Translations under genes and position numbers: made by a program
The notes under the pieces: generated by a model
Seen by the model: only the letters and a program-made list of their open reading frames with translations
The model's database searches: none
What the model was told of the DNA's origin: nothing
Shown: positions 16,312 through 25,097 of the stretch, piece after piece
Layout: every line of letters starts with the position of its first letter
Position numbering within the stretch: the stretch's first letter is position 1
Assembly: GCF_024448895.1 (NCBI RefSeq)
Contig: NZ_JAMOIC010000018.1
Location: forward strand, 1-64,000
From: Stutzerimonas stutzeri
GTDB taxonomy: Bacteria; Pseudomonadota; Gammaproteobacteria; Pseudomonadales; Pseudomonadaceae
Reading direction: 5' to 3'
Length of the DNA: 64,000 nucleotides

Positions 16312-17612
16312 CCGTACAACAAACGCTACGCAGCTGGGTCGAGTCGGCCAATGACCATCCGGACTTTTCCCTGGCCAACCTGCCGCTGGGCGTGTTCAGC
16401 CGTGACGGCGACGTGGCGCGCGGTGGCGTCGCGATTGGTGACTTCATCCTTGATCTGCGCGCTGCCTGCGATGCCGGTCTGTTCGACGGCGAAGCACGGG
16501 ATGCAGCTCTAGCGGCCAGCGACAGCTGCCTCAATGCCTTTTTCGCCCTCGGCACATCGGCTCGCAAGGCACTGCGCGCGGCCTTGCAGGATCTTCTGAG
16601 CGAGGACGGCGCGCAGCGTGAGCGTCTGCAGGGTATGGGTGAGGCACTGCTGCAACCCATGGATCGATGCCAGATGCATATGCCGGCCAAGGTGGGCGAC
16701 TACACCGACTTCTATGTTGGCATCCACCACGCCAACAACGTCGGCAAGCTGTTCCGTCCGGACAACCCCTTACTACCCAATTACAAGTACGTGCCCATTG
16801 GCTATCACGGACGGGCGTCGACCATCGACGTATCCGGCGCGACCGTGAAGCGCCCCAATGGTCAGACCTTGCCGCCGGGTGCCAGCGAGCCGACCTTCGG
16901 GCCGAGCAAGCGGCTCGACCATGAGCTGGAATTGGGTATCTGGATCGGCGAAGGCAATGCTCGCGGGGAGTCGATACCGATCGGCGAGGCGAGCCGTCAC
17001 GTGGCAGGCTTCTGTCTGCTGAACGACTGGTCCGCCCGTGATCTGCAGGCGTGGGAATACCAGCCGCTGGGCCCGTTCCTGTCCAAGAGCTTCGCCACCA
17101 GCGTCTCGCCCTGGGTGGTGACGCCGGAAGCACTGGAGCCGTTCCGTTGCGCGCAACCCGCGCGGCCGGAAGGCGATCCTAAGCCGCTGCCATACCTTTA
17201 TGACGAGCAGGACCAGCAGCAAGGCGCGCTTGATATCGAGCTCGAGGTTCTATTGCTGACTGAGGCGATGCGCGAAAAGGGGCAGCCGCCGCAGCGCATC
17301 GCGCTGAGCAGCACCCGGAACATGTACTGGACGGTCGCGCAGATGGTCACACACCACAGCGTCAATGGTTGCAGCTTGCAGCCGGGTGATCTGTTCGGCT
17401 CTGGCACCTTGTCCGGGAGTAGCGCAGACAGCCTGGGCAGCGTGTTGGAGATCACACAGGGCGGCAAGCAGCCGCTCGAACTGCCCAGCGGCGAAACGCG
17501 CACCTTTCTGGAGGACGGCGACGAGGTGATTCTCAAGGCCCGTTGCCGACGGGAAGGGCATGCCTCGATCGGCTTTGGCGAGTGCCGCGGGCGTGTGATG
17601 CCCGCTAAGTAG
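16308..17612 (+). CDS. fahA: Fumarylacetoacetase
   Basis: This is a 434-residue fumarylacetoacetate hydrolase that splits fumarylacetoacetate to fumarate and acetoacetate, ending homogentisate breakdown. Recognisable blocks are [17 protein letters not shown] (catalytic His/metal region), [14 protein letters not shown], the metal-ligand [12 protein letters not shown] and [18 protein letters not shown]. Length and order match bacterial FahA/HmgB. The start overlaps hmgA by four bases, so the two are coupled. The third gene normally found here, maleylacetoacetate isomerase, does not follow: next is a REP-like repeat and a gene on the other strand. The acetoacetate it yields could feed the ato cluster downstream. 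Confidence 0.95.
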   Translation: MTVQQTLRSWVESANDHPDFSLANLPLGVFSRDGDVARGGVAIGDFILDLRAACDAGLFDGEARDAALAASDSCLNAFFALGTSARKALRAALQDLLSEDGAQRERLQGMGEALLQPMDRCQMHMPAKVGDYTDFYVGIHHANNVGKLFRPDNPLLPNYKYVPIGYHGRASTIDVSGATVKRPNGQTLPPGASEPTFGPSKRLDHELELGIWIGEGNARGESIPIGEASRHVAGFCLLNDWSARDLQAWEYQPLGPFLSKSFATSVSPWVVTPEALEPFRCAQPARPEGDPKPLPYLYDEQDQQQGALDIELEVLLLTEAMREKGQPPQRIALSSTRNMYWTVAQMVTHHSVNGCSLQPGDLFGSGTLSGSSADSLGSVLEITQGGKQPLELPSGETRTFLEDGDEVILKARCRREGHASIGFGECRGRVMPAK

Positions 17613-17723
17613 GAATCGCTTGGGCCGGCCTTCGACGGTGAGCCGTGGTATCCGGGCAATCGGCATCCATGAGCTCATTCCGCAGCCCGCTGACCTCCCG
17701 GGGTGTTTCTTTTACCGCAACAG

Positions 17724-17780
17724 CGGGCGAATAAATTCGCCCCTACGGTCCCGCTTTTGTAGGGGCGAACTTGTTCGCCC
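17724..17780. repeat. REPIN-like inverted repeat pair
   Basis: GGGCGAATAAATTCGCCCCT (from 17724) and GTAGGGGCGAACTTGTTCGC (from 17759) are near-perfect inverted copies, separated by a short spacer. This is the structure of paired REP elements in Pseudomonas. It lies between the fahA end and the convergent SGNH-gene end. Confidence 0.75.
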
Positions 17781-17805
17781 GGTAGCAGTAGGTTGGCGAT
17801 GCAGC

Positions 17806-18873
17806 TCAGTCTACGGCTGCGGTCTCAATTCCCAGTGGCGCTGTCGGGCCGGTCGCGGCGTTGCTGATCTGCTCGGCCAGGGCGACGGTGAATTCCTGCA
17901 CGGCCGACCACCGCATGTGCACGGCATCGACGAACGAACGGGTCGGCGTACTCCAGTCCTTGTCTGCGTTCCAGTAGGTGCCACCATGCGTACTCAGGGC
18001 ATCGGCGATGCGCTTGTCGAAGTCGGCGAGGAAGGTGCCATCCGGGTCGTATTTTTCTTTCCATTCCGGATGCAGCGGGGTGGAGACGACCATCAGTTTG
18101 CGGCCATCCTGTGCCAGGCGCGCGCCCATCTCGCGCAGGGCCGCGAAGCAGTTGCGGTCCAGTGGGTCAGGGCGGCCGTACAGCAGTTTGCGGGTGTTGT
18201 TGGTGACCAGTGGACCGTCGCCATAACGGTTGAACACCAGTGGATCCCATTCGATCTGTCCGGCGCGCTGCGCCTTCACGGTCAGTGCATTACGCGCCAG
18301 CGATTTGGGCGAGAAGTAGCGCATGTAATAGCCCCAGCGCGCCTCACCCTCATACACGTAAGGGTCGACATGCTCTCGGTTGAACACCGCGGCGGGCACT
18401 CGCCAGCACCCGGCGAAATCCTGCGGATCGGCAATCATCACCACGCTGCGAATGCTTGGCGATCGGTCCAGCAGCCAATGCCCGACATAGGTGGATTGAT
18501 TGGCGAACAGTCCGCAGAAGGCGCCGTTCATAGGCCTGATTTCCGGCAGTGTATTGGCCAGGATCTGGCTATCCACGTGCCGCCAGGCAACGGATGAGCC
18601 GATCACCAGGAGGTTGGGCGACTGGATAGGGTTGTCACGAAGGAAGTTGAGCTTCTCGTCCACGCATAGGTTGTTGGAGAACGCCGGAGGTGGCAGGTTG
18701 CCGGTCCGGTCCAGTGCGAAAAGCGTGGCGCAGAACAGAGTCAGCGCGCCGATCAGCCCGGCAAAGATGGAGATCAGATACCGCGACCGCACCTTACCCG
18801 GCGCGCTGGCCGTGCTGTCTTTCCTGCTGTCGGTGGTGCTCCCGTCCCTCGGGAAATCGGCGGCATGGACCAT
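17806..18873 (-). CDS. SGNH-fold membrane-anchored protein (DltD-like role)
   Basis: This is a 355-residue protein. One N-terminal membrane helix (YLISIFAGLIGALTLFCATL, about residues 32-52) leads to a periplasmic domain with LLVIGSSVAWRHVDS, a GxS-like block I holding the likely nucleophile Ser, and DAVHMRW near the C-terminus, a DxxH-like block V. This is the SGNH/GDSL layout. No full acetyltransferase membrane domain is present. It is the last gene of the MBOAT-FkbH-ACP operon, two bases after the carrier protein, with AAGGA inside the upstream coding end. By analogy with DltD it may complete transfer of an acyl group outside the membrane. Assignment beyond the fold is inference. Confidence 0.7.
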   Translation of the reverse strand: MVHAADFPRDGSTTDSRKDSTASAPGKVRSRYLISIFAGLIGALTLFCATLFALDRTGNLPPPAFSNNLCVDEKLNFLRDNPIQSPNLLVIGSSVAWRHVDSQILANTLPEIRPMNGAFCGLFANQSTYVGHWLLDRSPSIRSVVMIADPQDFAGCWRVPAAVFNREHVDPYVYEGEARWGYYMRYFSPKSLARNALTVKAQRAGQIEWDPLVFNRYGDGPLVTNNTRKLLYGRPDPLDRNCFAALREMGARLAQDGRKLMVVSTPLHPEWKEKYDPDGTFLADFDKRIADALSTHGGTYWNADKDWSTPTRSFVDAVHMRWSAVQEFTVALAEQISNAATGPTAPLGIETAAVD

Positions 18874-18875
18874 GA

Positions 18876-19124
18876 TTATCTTCCTTCGAGTTTGGCGTTG
18901 ATGACTTGGGCGAAGTGACCGACGTTACGCAGCGACTCGAGTTCGGCCGTGCGGAACTTGATGCCGAAGCGCTGCTCGGCGGCGACCGTGAGCATGACGT
19001 GGGTCTGGCTGTCCCAGCCGTCGATGTCGTTGGCCGTCAGTTCCGGCGAGAGCACGATGCTGTCGTCGTCGAATACGTCGTGAAAAACCGGTGTGAGTGC
19101 CTTGAGTACTTCTGCTTCTGTCAT
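18876..19124 (-). CDS. Acyl carrier protein
   Basis: This is an 82-residue acidic helical protein of the acyl carrier family. The phosphopantetheine attachment site is visible as GWDSQTHV, with Ser39 in the usual DS position. Length and acidity fit a discrete carrier, not fatty-acid AcpP (whose site is DSLD). It overlaps the FkbH gene by four bases and precedes the SGNH gene by two, so it is tightly coupled in one operon. It should receive the acyl unit made by the FkbH protein, as DltC receives D-alanine. A dedicated phosphopantetheinyl transferase is not in this window. Confidence 0.85.
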   Translation of the reverse strand: MTEAEVLKALTPVFHDVFDDDSIVLSPELTANDIDGWDSQTHVMLTVAAEQRFGIKFRTAELESLRNVGHFAQVINAKLEGR

Positions 19125-21040
19125 GCCTTTACCTCGATGTGGTGGTGGGAAGGGGTGTCGTGTGTAAGGTCCAGGCGCCAGAAGGTTGCCTCGCTCAACG
19201 CATCTGCCGGAGCGGGATGCTGGGTGAAGCCGAGCTGCGGGAAATGCTCGGCGACCATGCCGTTGCGCTCGGTGGGCCGGTATTCGCCGATCAGTGCCTT
19301 GTAGCCGGCTGCGATGGCTGTCTTGGCGAGCACTTCGAGCACCGCGGTTTCCACTTGCCGGCCCAGCACGCGACAGCTCATGAGCCAGCTGTCGATCAGT
19401 AACTCCTCGTCGGCGATGGCGGCGTCCGGGCGCGCCAGCACAACGCTGATCAGGCCGTTGTCGCCGAACTTGTCAGCCAGGCGGATCGCCAGAGCCACCG
19501 AGCGCGAATCGGCAGCGAGGCGTTCGACTTCAGCCTCGCTGTAGCGGCGCGTGGTGAGGTTGAACTGATTGGTTTTGTTAATCAGCTGAGTGCAGCGGGC
19601 AAGTTCGGCGGCGCCGATGGGCAAAGCGGTCATCACCATTTCCAGCCCGCGCAAATAGCCTTCCATGTCAGTGGCCTGACCCATGGCGGCCTTGCGTTCG
19701 GCGTTCAACGCGTAGTTACGGCCGCGGGTGGCGTCGTCCGAAGTAAAAGAGACGGCCTCGAAATAGCCCGCCGCGGCGACGCGGGCAGGGTAGTCGGCCA
19801 CGTCATCCGGCAATTCCGGCACTGCGACTTCAGGTAACTCGCGACGCACGATGTCACGCTCGGCCGGGTTGTCATCGACGAACACCAGGCTGTCCAGGCC
19901 GATGTCCAGCATCGAGGCGATGCGCCGCAGGTTGCCGGCCTTGTCTTCCCAGTTGGCGACGAAGGCTGCGATATCGCTGCGCTTGAGCGCCATTTCAGGG
20001 TGTTCAAAAGCCGCCTCGGCAACGCTCAGGTCATTCTTGCTGCACACCGCCAGGATGATCCCCCGACGGGCCAGCATTGCCGCATAACGTTGAAAGGCAA
20101 GAAAGGCTTCGCCGCTTGGCGAGCCCTGGCCGAGGTGGATGCCGTCAATGCCGTCGTCGCCGATGACGCCGCCCCACAGCGTGTTGTCCAGATCCAGCAC
20201 CAGGCATTTGCGCGATAGGCCGACACTGGCCGCGGCGATGCGCGCGAGCTGATCACCATAAAGAGGTGCCAGGTTAGGGCTGACCAGCTGCTTGGCCTGA
20301 TGCCAGCGCACGGGCTCAGCCAAGCCATCGCCATAGCTGCCGCGTGCGGCTTCCCAGGCAAGATCCATCAGCAAGACGCCATCTTCGCGGGCTGCAGCGC
20401 GAATGGTGGTGTTGAGTCGGTCGATCAGCGCATAGGGCGCAGCGGGAACCATCGCCTCGTAGGCCCCGAAGAGGGGCGGATCAGCCGGAACGATGGTCTG
20501 TTGCACAACCTGCGCGGCATGACGTTCACGGGCGCGACGCCAGAGCAGTCGAAGTAAATCGACGCGTTCGGCAATGGCGGCATCCACTTCCTCTTGAGTG
20601 GCCTCCAGCGGTAGTTGCAGCGGCGCATCGCGTGCGTCCAGGGCCATCACGATCAGCTGCGGTCCCAAGTCGTTGAGGGCGGCGTCTTCCATCAACAAGG
20701 CCTGACGGTACATGCCATAGGGCGCTACGTACGCTGAGATGGCCAACCCGCGCTGCAGCCCTGAGACGCGGATGGCCGGCACCAGATGGTCGACCGTATG
20801 CGAAGCGAGCAGGGCGATACGCAGCGGACGCAGGCCGGGCACGCTCGTATCCCCCTGTGCTATGGCGCGCAGGCCATCAGTTGCCAGCCGATCCAGGCGC
20901 GTGGTCTGGGTGAAATCCCGTCGAAAGCCAGACAATCGTGCGGCTTCGGCAAGTCTTACGAGCGGGTCCGCCACGCGCTTGGCCTCGCCGATGGCAGCAC
21001 CGAGGTCGGAATGTTGAGCTAGCCAGAGAAGCTGATCCAT
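19121..21040 (-). CDS. FkbH-type HAD-IIIC protein, probable glyceryl-ACP synthase
   Basis: This is a 639-residue protein of the FkbH type. The long N-terminal region of about 260 residues is followed by a HAD domain near residue 280 with LVLDLDNTLWGGVIGDDG (both Asp) and VFVDDNPAERD, then a GNAT-like C-terminal part (FNLTTRRYSEAEVERL, LADKFGDNGLISVVL). In polyketide pathways FkbH proteins take 1,3-bisphosphoglycerate and load a glyceryl unit on a carrier protein. Here the carrier gene overlaps by four bases. The dehydrogenases that convert glyceryl-ACP to hydroxymalonyl-ACP (FkbJ/FkbK-like) are absent, so glyceryl is the likely final unit. ATG at 21040 has AAAGGAG nine bases upstream. Confidence 0.8.
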   Translation of the reverse strand: MDQLLWLAQHSDLGAAIGEAKRVADPLVRLAEAARLSGFRRDFTQTTRLDRLATDGLRAIAQGDTSVPGLRPLRIALLASHTVDHLVPAIRVSGLQRGLAISAYVAPYGMYRQALLMEDAALNDLGPQLIVMALDARDAPLQLPLEATQEEVDAAIAERVDLLRLLWRRARERHAAQVVQQTIVPADPPLFGAYEAMVPAAPYALIDRLNTTIRAAAREDGVLLMDLAWEAARGSYGDGLAEPVRWHQAKQLVSPNLAPLYGDQLARIAAASVGLSRKCLVLDLDNTLWGGVIGDDGIDGIHLGQGSPSGEAFLAFQRYAAMLARRGIILAVCSKNDLSVAEAAFEHPEMALKRSDIAAFVANWEDKAGNLRRIASMLDIGLDSLVFVDDNPAERDIVRRELPEVAVPELPDDVADYPARVAAAGYFEAVSFTSDDATRGRNYALNAERKAAMGQATDMEGYLRGLEMVMTALPIGAAELARCTQLINKTNQFNLTTRRYSEAEVERLAADSRSVALAIRLADKFGDNGLISVVLARPDAAIADEELLIDSWLMSCRVLGRQVETAVLEVLAKTAIAAGYKALIGEYRPTERNGMVAEHFPQLGFTQHPAPADALSEATFWRLDLTHDTPSHHHIEVKA

Positions 21041-21074
21041 TAGCCGTTCACTCCTTTAATGAGAGCCGACGTGC

Positions 21075-22613
21075 TCAGAACTGGAAATAGAGAAACTCGG
21101 TTGGCGCCACGGAGAACGCCACGGCCAGCGCAAAGAACCCCAGCACGCCTATGGCAACACCAATCACCGGCGTCGGGCTCCACGAGAAGATCGGGAACCA
21201 GCGCAGCAGCCAGCTATCCTGCGGCCTCGCATCCAGCGCAGTGCGAAAGCGGGTGATCCATTGCTGCACGTTGGGCATCAGCCAGACGAACGCCAGCAGC
21301 ATGGCGATGGTGAGGAAGTCGGATTTGTCGAACTTGGTGGTCTGCTCGCTGAGGCCGACCATGCCGGACAGCACCGCCATCGCAGCGGTAACGCTCTCTG
21401 CACGGAAGAACACCATCGCCACGACCACGCAGAAAAAGGTCAGCAGGACGGCGCCGCAGTGATGCACCAGTTTGTCGCTATCCAGCGGTAACCCATGGCG
21501 CGCCTTGTAAGCGCGAAACCCGTGAGCGACCACCAGATAGAAGCCATGCAGCAGGCCGAACACCACGAACTGCCAACCCGCGCCATGCCAGACGCCGGAA
21601 ATGAACATGGTCAGCACCGTCGGATAAGCAACCAGCACCACGAATGTCCCAAGGCTCATCTTGCCGCGACGGGGCATTGGCTTACCGGCGGCCATGCGCG
21701 AGCGGGTGATACGCACGACGATGGGGTTATAGATGTACGCGGTGAGAAAGCGCGTCAGCGTCATGTGCCAGCGTGACCAGTAGTCGATGACGTTGTGCGC
21801 CTTGAACGGGCTGTTGAAGTTGACCGGCAGGCGCAGGCCGAACATCAGGCCGAGCCCGATGGCCATGTCGCTGTAGCCGGAGAAGTCGAAGTAGATTTGC
21901 AGCGTGTAGGTGAGGGCGCCGAACCAGGCGTCGTATAACGCCGGTACCGTGCCGTCGGCTGCAACTGCGAAGATCGGTGAGGCATTGGCGCCCAGCGGGT
22001 CGGCGATGATGACCTTCTTGAACAACCCCAGCAGGAACACAGTGATACCCAGCGCGATGTTGTCGATTCGCGGGCGAAAGGTGCTGTCGTCCTTGAACTG
22101 CTTGAGCATTTCACCGTGGTGGGTGATGGGGCCAGCAATCAGCTGTGGGAAGAAGCTGATGAACAGGCAGTAGTTGACGAAGTCATGCTCACTCACCTCG
22201 CCATCGTGGGCGTCGACCAGGTAGGCGATCTGCTGGAAGGTAAAGAATGAAATGGCGAGCGGCAGGATGATGTCGCCCACGGACCAACCCAGCCCGAACG
22301 CGCTATCAAGCGAATCGAATAGAAAGCCTGTGTATTTGTAATACCCGAGTAAGGCCACGTTAGCGCCGACGCCAACGATCAGTAGCAGGCGCGACGGCCG
22401 ACGCATCAAATAGCCGCCGATCAGGTAGTTCGCGACCATGCTGCCGACCAGCAAGGGCACGTATGCGGGATTCCACCAGCCGTAGAAGACCAGCGATGCC
22501 AGCGTCAGCCAGATCGCTGCGTATCGTTGTCTGCCAGTGCCTGCGAGAAGAACGAAGCCAAGAAGAACCACCGGAAGAAACCCGGCGATGAAGATCACTG
22601 AGTTGAAGAGCAT
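21075..22613 (-). CDS. MBOAT-family O-acyltransferase (DltB/AlgI-like)
   Basis: This is a 512-residue protein with about ten or more membrane segments. It shows the MBOAT pattern YFDFSGYSDMAIGLGLMFGL, then NFNSPFKAHNVIDYWSRWHM, and the catalytic His in ISGVWHGAGWQFVVFG near residue 340. MBOAT proteins of this branch carry acyl groups across the membrane to exported polymers, as DltB does for D-alanine and AlgI for acetyl. ATG at 22613 is chosen because MLFNSVIF is the usual MBOAT start and AAGGAAAAGGA lies just upstream; starts at 22643 are less likely. It is the first gene of the operon; the FkbH gene follows after 34 bp, ACP and SGNH next. Confidence 0.85.
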   Translation of the reverse strand: MLFNSVIFIAGFLPVVLLGFVLLAGTGRQRYAAIWLTLASLVFYGWWNPAYVPLLVGSMVANYLIGGYLMRRPSRLLLIVGVGANVALLGYYKYTGFLFDSLDSAFGLGWSVGDIILPLAISFFTFQQIAYLVDAHDGEVSEHDFVNYCLFISFFPQLIAGPITHHGEMLKQFKDDSTFRPRIDNIALGITVFLLGLFKKVIIADPLGANASPIFAVAADGTVPALYDAWFGALTYTLQIYFDFSGYSDMAIGLGLMFGLRLPVNFNSPFKAHNVIDYWSRWHMTLTRFLTAYIYNPIVVRITRSRMAAGKPMPRRGKMSLGTFVVLVAYPTVLTMFISGVWHGAGWQFVVFGLLHGFYLVVAHGFRAYKARHGLPLDSDKLVHHCGAVLLTFFCVVVAMVFFRAESVTAAMAVLSGMVGLSEQTTKFDKSDFLTIAMLLAFVWLMPNVQQWITRFRTALDARPQDSWLLRWFPIFSWSPTPVIGVAIGVLGFFALAVAFSVAPTEFLYFQF

Positions 22614-23065
22614 CGTCCTTTTCCTTCCCTGAACATCCATCACTGCCCCGAAAATCGGAACGGCGGTCGCTTAATGCATCAAGGCGGGCTGACAACAGGT
22701 TCGGGCCGTCTGATTTTGCATCGTCGCCGGCGTCGAAAGGCGCCGGCGCAGCAGGTCTAACTCCTTTCACTGCATGGATGCTTAGCTCTGTCTGTTAACT
22801 GCGACTCAAGTCTGAGAGAAAAAGTTGCTGCCGTGAACGGGTAGCTAACTCCATTCAGACGAGTGGATATGGCTGCTAAAACAAGCGAAACGGTGGAGCT
22901 AGAGCCTGTCTGTGATGAAGGCTTGAAAGAGTTGCGACGAGTGGTCAGATCGGACGACGATCTTTCACGAAGTGATTCGTTCCAGGCGTCTGGACTCGCT
23001 TCAGGGTCCGTAGGGCCGCGCCAAACCAAAATACGAACCGGTCGTCATTCCCGAAAATTAGCGGC
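22614..23065. other. Divergent intergenic region with a hairpin
   Basis: This is a 452-bp region between the MBOAT operon (left, minus strand) and a chemoreceptor (right, plus strand). No gene is supported. It holds two copies of the palindromic CGCCGGCG, at 22725-22732 and 22741-22748, separated by TCGAAAGG, able to form a stem of 8 bases in the leader of the MBOAT transcript. The function is unknown. Confidence 0.5.
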
Positions 23066-23092
23066 TGAAGTATCTGGTCGGTCAGCCGATGA
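23066..23092 (+). promoter_or_regulatory. Candidate sigma-28 (FliA) promoter
   Basis: TGAAGTAT (23066-23073), 11 bases, GCCGATGA (23085-23092). This agrees well with the sigma-28 promoter TAAAGTTT-N11-GCCGATAA, 36 bases before the chemoreceptor start. Confidence 0.6.
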
Positions 23093-23127
23093 CCCTTGAG
23101 TACCGACCACTCACTCGAGATGCACCC

Positions 23128-24810
23128 ATGCGTATGACCTTGAAACTCAAAGTGCTGCTGCTGGCACTGATACCCGTTGCCTTGTTCGCGCTGGTGCTCA
23201 GCGGAGCGGTGGCAAAAATTCTGGACAAGATGGCAGATGAAGAGATTGCTGAAACCCGCGAGCGGATGATCCAGGACAGCCGTGCCCGCCTCGAGGATTA
23301 CATGAAAATCGGCGTCAGCAGCGTGGCACACCTCTACGAGCAGGCCGCGCAAGGTGACTTGGCGAGTCGTGCCGAGGCCATCGCCATTCTCAAAAAAATC
23401 AAATTCGGAAAGGACGGCTACTTCTTCGGCCACGACTCCAACGTGGTCCGACTGTTTCGCGGCGAAAGCCCGGTCGATGTCGGCTCCAACCTGAACGATC
23501 GTCGCGATTCCAATGGCGTCTACATCAACCGCGAGTTGGTTGCGGTCGCCAAGAACAACACCTATTACGTCAACTACTCATCACCGCTGCCCACCGATGA
23601 AACGGTGCAGGTGCCCAAGCTCGCCTATAGCTACTACCTGCCCAAGTGGGACATGGCGCTCGGCACAGCAATCAACCTGGATGGCATCGAGCTGGCACTT
23701 GATGAAGTACGCGCCGATATTGAAGAGCGCGTCCAGTCGATCCTAACCAGTATCCTGGTGATCGCGGCTGTACTGCTCGTTGCGCTCGGCATTGCGGGCG
23801 TCGTAGTGAGCAACTCGATCGTCCGTCCTATTCAGGTGATCAAGGATCAGCTGGACGAAATCGCTGCGGGCGATGGCAACCTGACGCATCGGCTGCCAGA
23901 GCATGGCAAGGATGAGCTGGGCCAACTCGCCGGCTCGTTCAACCGCTTTGTCGGCAAGATCCACACCATGGTGACTCAGGTTGCCGAAATGACTGGCCAG
24001 CTCACCGGCATGGTCGCCGAAGTGGCCGCCCAGGCGCAGCGCTCCGAAAAAGCAATGGAAACCCAGCGGCAGGAAACCGATCAGGTAGCCACCGCGATCA
24101 ACGAAATGTCTGCCGCCGCACAGGAAGTTGCCCACAGCGCCCAGGGCGCGGCCGAAGCAGCACAGCAAACGGACAAGGAAGGCCAGCAGGCCAAAGCGGT
24201 CGTGGACTCCAGCATCCGTCAGATCCACTCCCTGGTTGATGAGATCCGCACCAGCGGCACCTCCTTGGATTCCCTGCAGCAGGACGTTCGCGCCATCGTC
24301 GGTGTGCTGGATGTGATCCGCTCGATTGCCGAGCAGACCAACCTACTGGCACTCAACGCCGCCATTGAAGCGGCACGTGCCGGTGAGGCTGGTCGTGGAT
24401 TTGCGGTGGTGGCGGACGAAGTTCGTGCGCTGGCCAGCCGTACTCAGAAGAGCACCCAGGAAATCCAGGGCATGATCGACCGCTTGCAGACTGGCACCCA
24501 GCAGGCTGTAGCGGCCATGAGTCGCTCCAGCGAGGCCGGTGATGCGAGCAGTGCGCAGGCCAACCAGGCCGGCGCATCACTCGATGCGATTTCTCACCTG
24601 ATCGCCACCATCAACGGCATGAACGCTCAGATCGCCAGTGCGGCCGAAGAGCAGACGGCCGTTGCCGAAGAGATCAACCGTAGTGTTCACCAGATCGCCA
24701 ACGCCGTGGAAAACGTGGCGGTTGAAACCCAGCAGGGCGCGCAAACCGCTCGCAATCTCGCCAGTGTTGGTGATCGCCTGGGCGCGCTGGTGCGTCAGTT
24801 CCGCATCTGA
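23128..24810 (+). CDS. Methyl-accepting chemotaxis protein, single Cache sensor
   Basis: This is a 560-residue chemoreceptor. One N-terminal helix lies at about residues 7-27. The periplasmic domain has a single-Cache pattern ([38 protein letters not shown]), a type that often binds small carboxylates. A second helix is at about 205-225, HAMP follows, and then the long coiled-coil with the conserved tip [20 protein letters not shown] and [17 protein letters not shown] at 23128 is chosen; a frame start at 23089 has no ribosome site. A sigma-28-like promoter and a terminator at 24853-24875 bracket the gene, so it is monocistronic. Confidence 0.92.
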   Translation: MRMTLKLKVLLLALIPVALFALVLSGAVAKILDKMADEEIAETRERMIQDSRARLEDYMKIGVSSVAHLYEQAAQGDLASRAEAIAILKKIKFGKDGYFFGHDSNVVRLFRGESPVDVGSNLNDRRDSNGVYINRELVAVAKNNTYYVNYSSPLPTDETVQVPKLAYSYYLPKWDMALGTAINLDGIELALDEVRADIEERVQSILTSILVIAAVLLVALGIAGVVVSNSIVRPIQVIKDQLDEIAAGDGNLTHRLPEHGKDELGQLAGSFNRFVGKIHTMVTQVAEMTGQLTGMVAEVAAQAQRSEKAMETQRQETDQVATAINEMSAAAQEVAHSAQGAAEAAQQTDKEGQQAKAVVDSSIRQIHSLVDEIRTSGTSLDSLQQDVRAIVGVLDVIRSIAEQTNLLALNAAIEAARAGEAGRGFAVVADEVRALASRTQKSTQEIQGMIDRLQTGTQQAVAAMSRSSEAGDASSAQANQAGASLDAISHLIATINGMNAQIASAAEEQTAVAEEINRSVHQIANAVENVAVETQQGAQTARNLASVGDRLGALVRQFRI

Positions 24811-24852
24811 TCGCGGCCTGATCTCGCCCGATCACTCAAATGTGCCTTAAGG

Positions 24853-24875
24853 AAACCCCGCGTTTGCGGGGTTTT
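24853..24875 (+). terminator. Intrinsic terminator
   Basis: AAACCCCGC (24853-24861) and GCGGGGTTT (24866-24874) form a 9-base perfect stem with a four-base loop and a short T-run, 43 bases after the chemoreceptor stop. Confidence 0.85.
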
Positions 24876-24986
24876 CCATTAGCGCAGGCCAGTTCAAAGT
24901 GCCGGGCTTCAACAGTCCTCGCAGTAGACGCGGCCCTCTAAAGCACAACAGAGAAAGCACCCTGCCGCGCCAATCTCCATGCTCAC

Positions 24987-25086
24987 GTAGGGTGGATCAC
25001 GCTTCATCGATCCACCGGGTGGCGGTCCACCGGTGGCGATCCACACGAGCGTGTCACGGTGGATGTAAAAGCGACATCCACCCTAC
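24987..25086. repeat. Imperfect palindromic repeat of the GTAGGGTGGAT type
   Basis: The segment begins GTAGGGTGGATCACGCTTC and ends GACATCCACCCTAC, an inverted repeat, with further GATCCACC/GGTGGATC copies inside. This family occurs in Pseudomonas intergenic regions. It lies between the chemoreceptor terminator and the atoE stop. Confidence 0.65.
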
Positions 25087-25097
25087 CGGACTCCGCG

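Noticed and set aside
22757-23029. 90-codon minus-strand frame upstream of the chemoreceptor
   Set aside because: Ser/Arg-rich, no ribosome site and no family match; judged non-coding.
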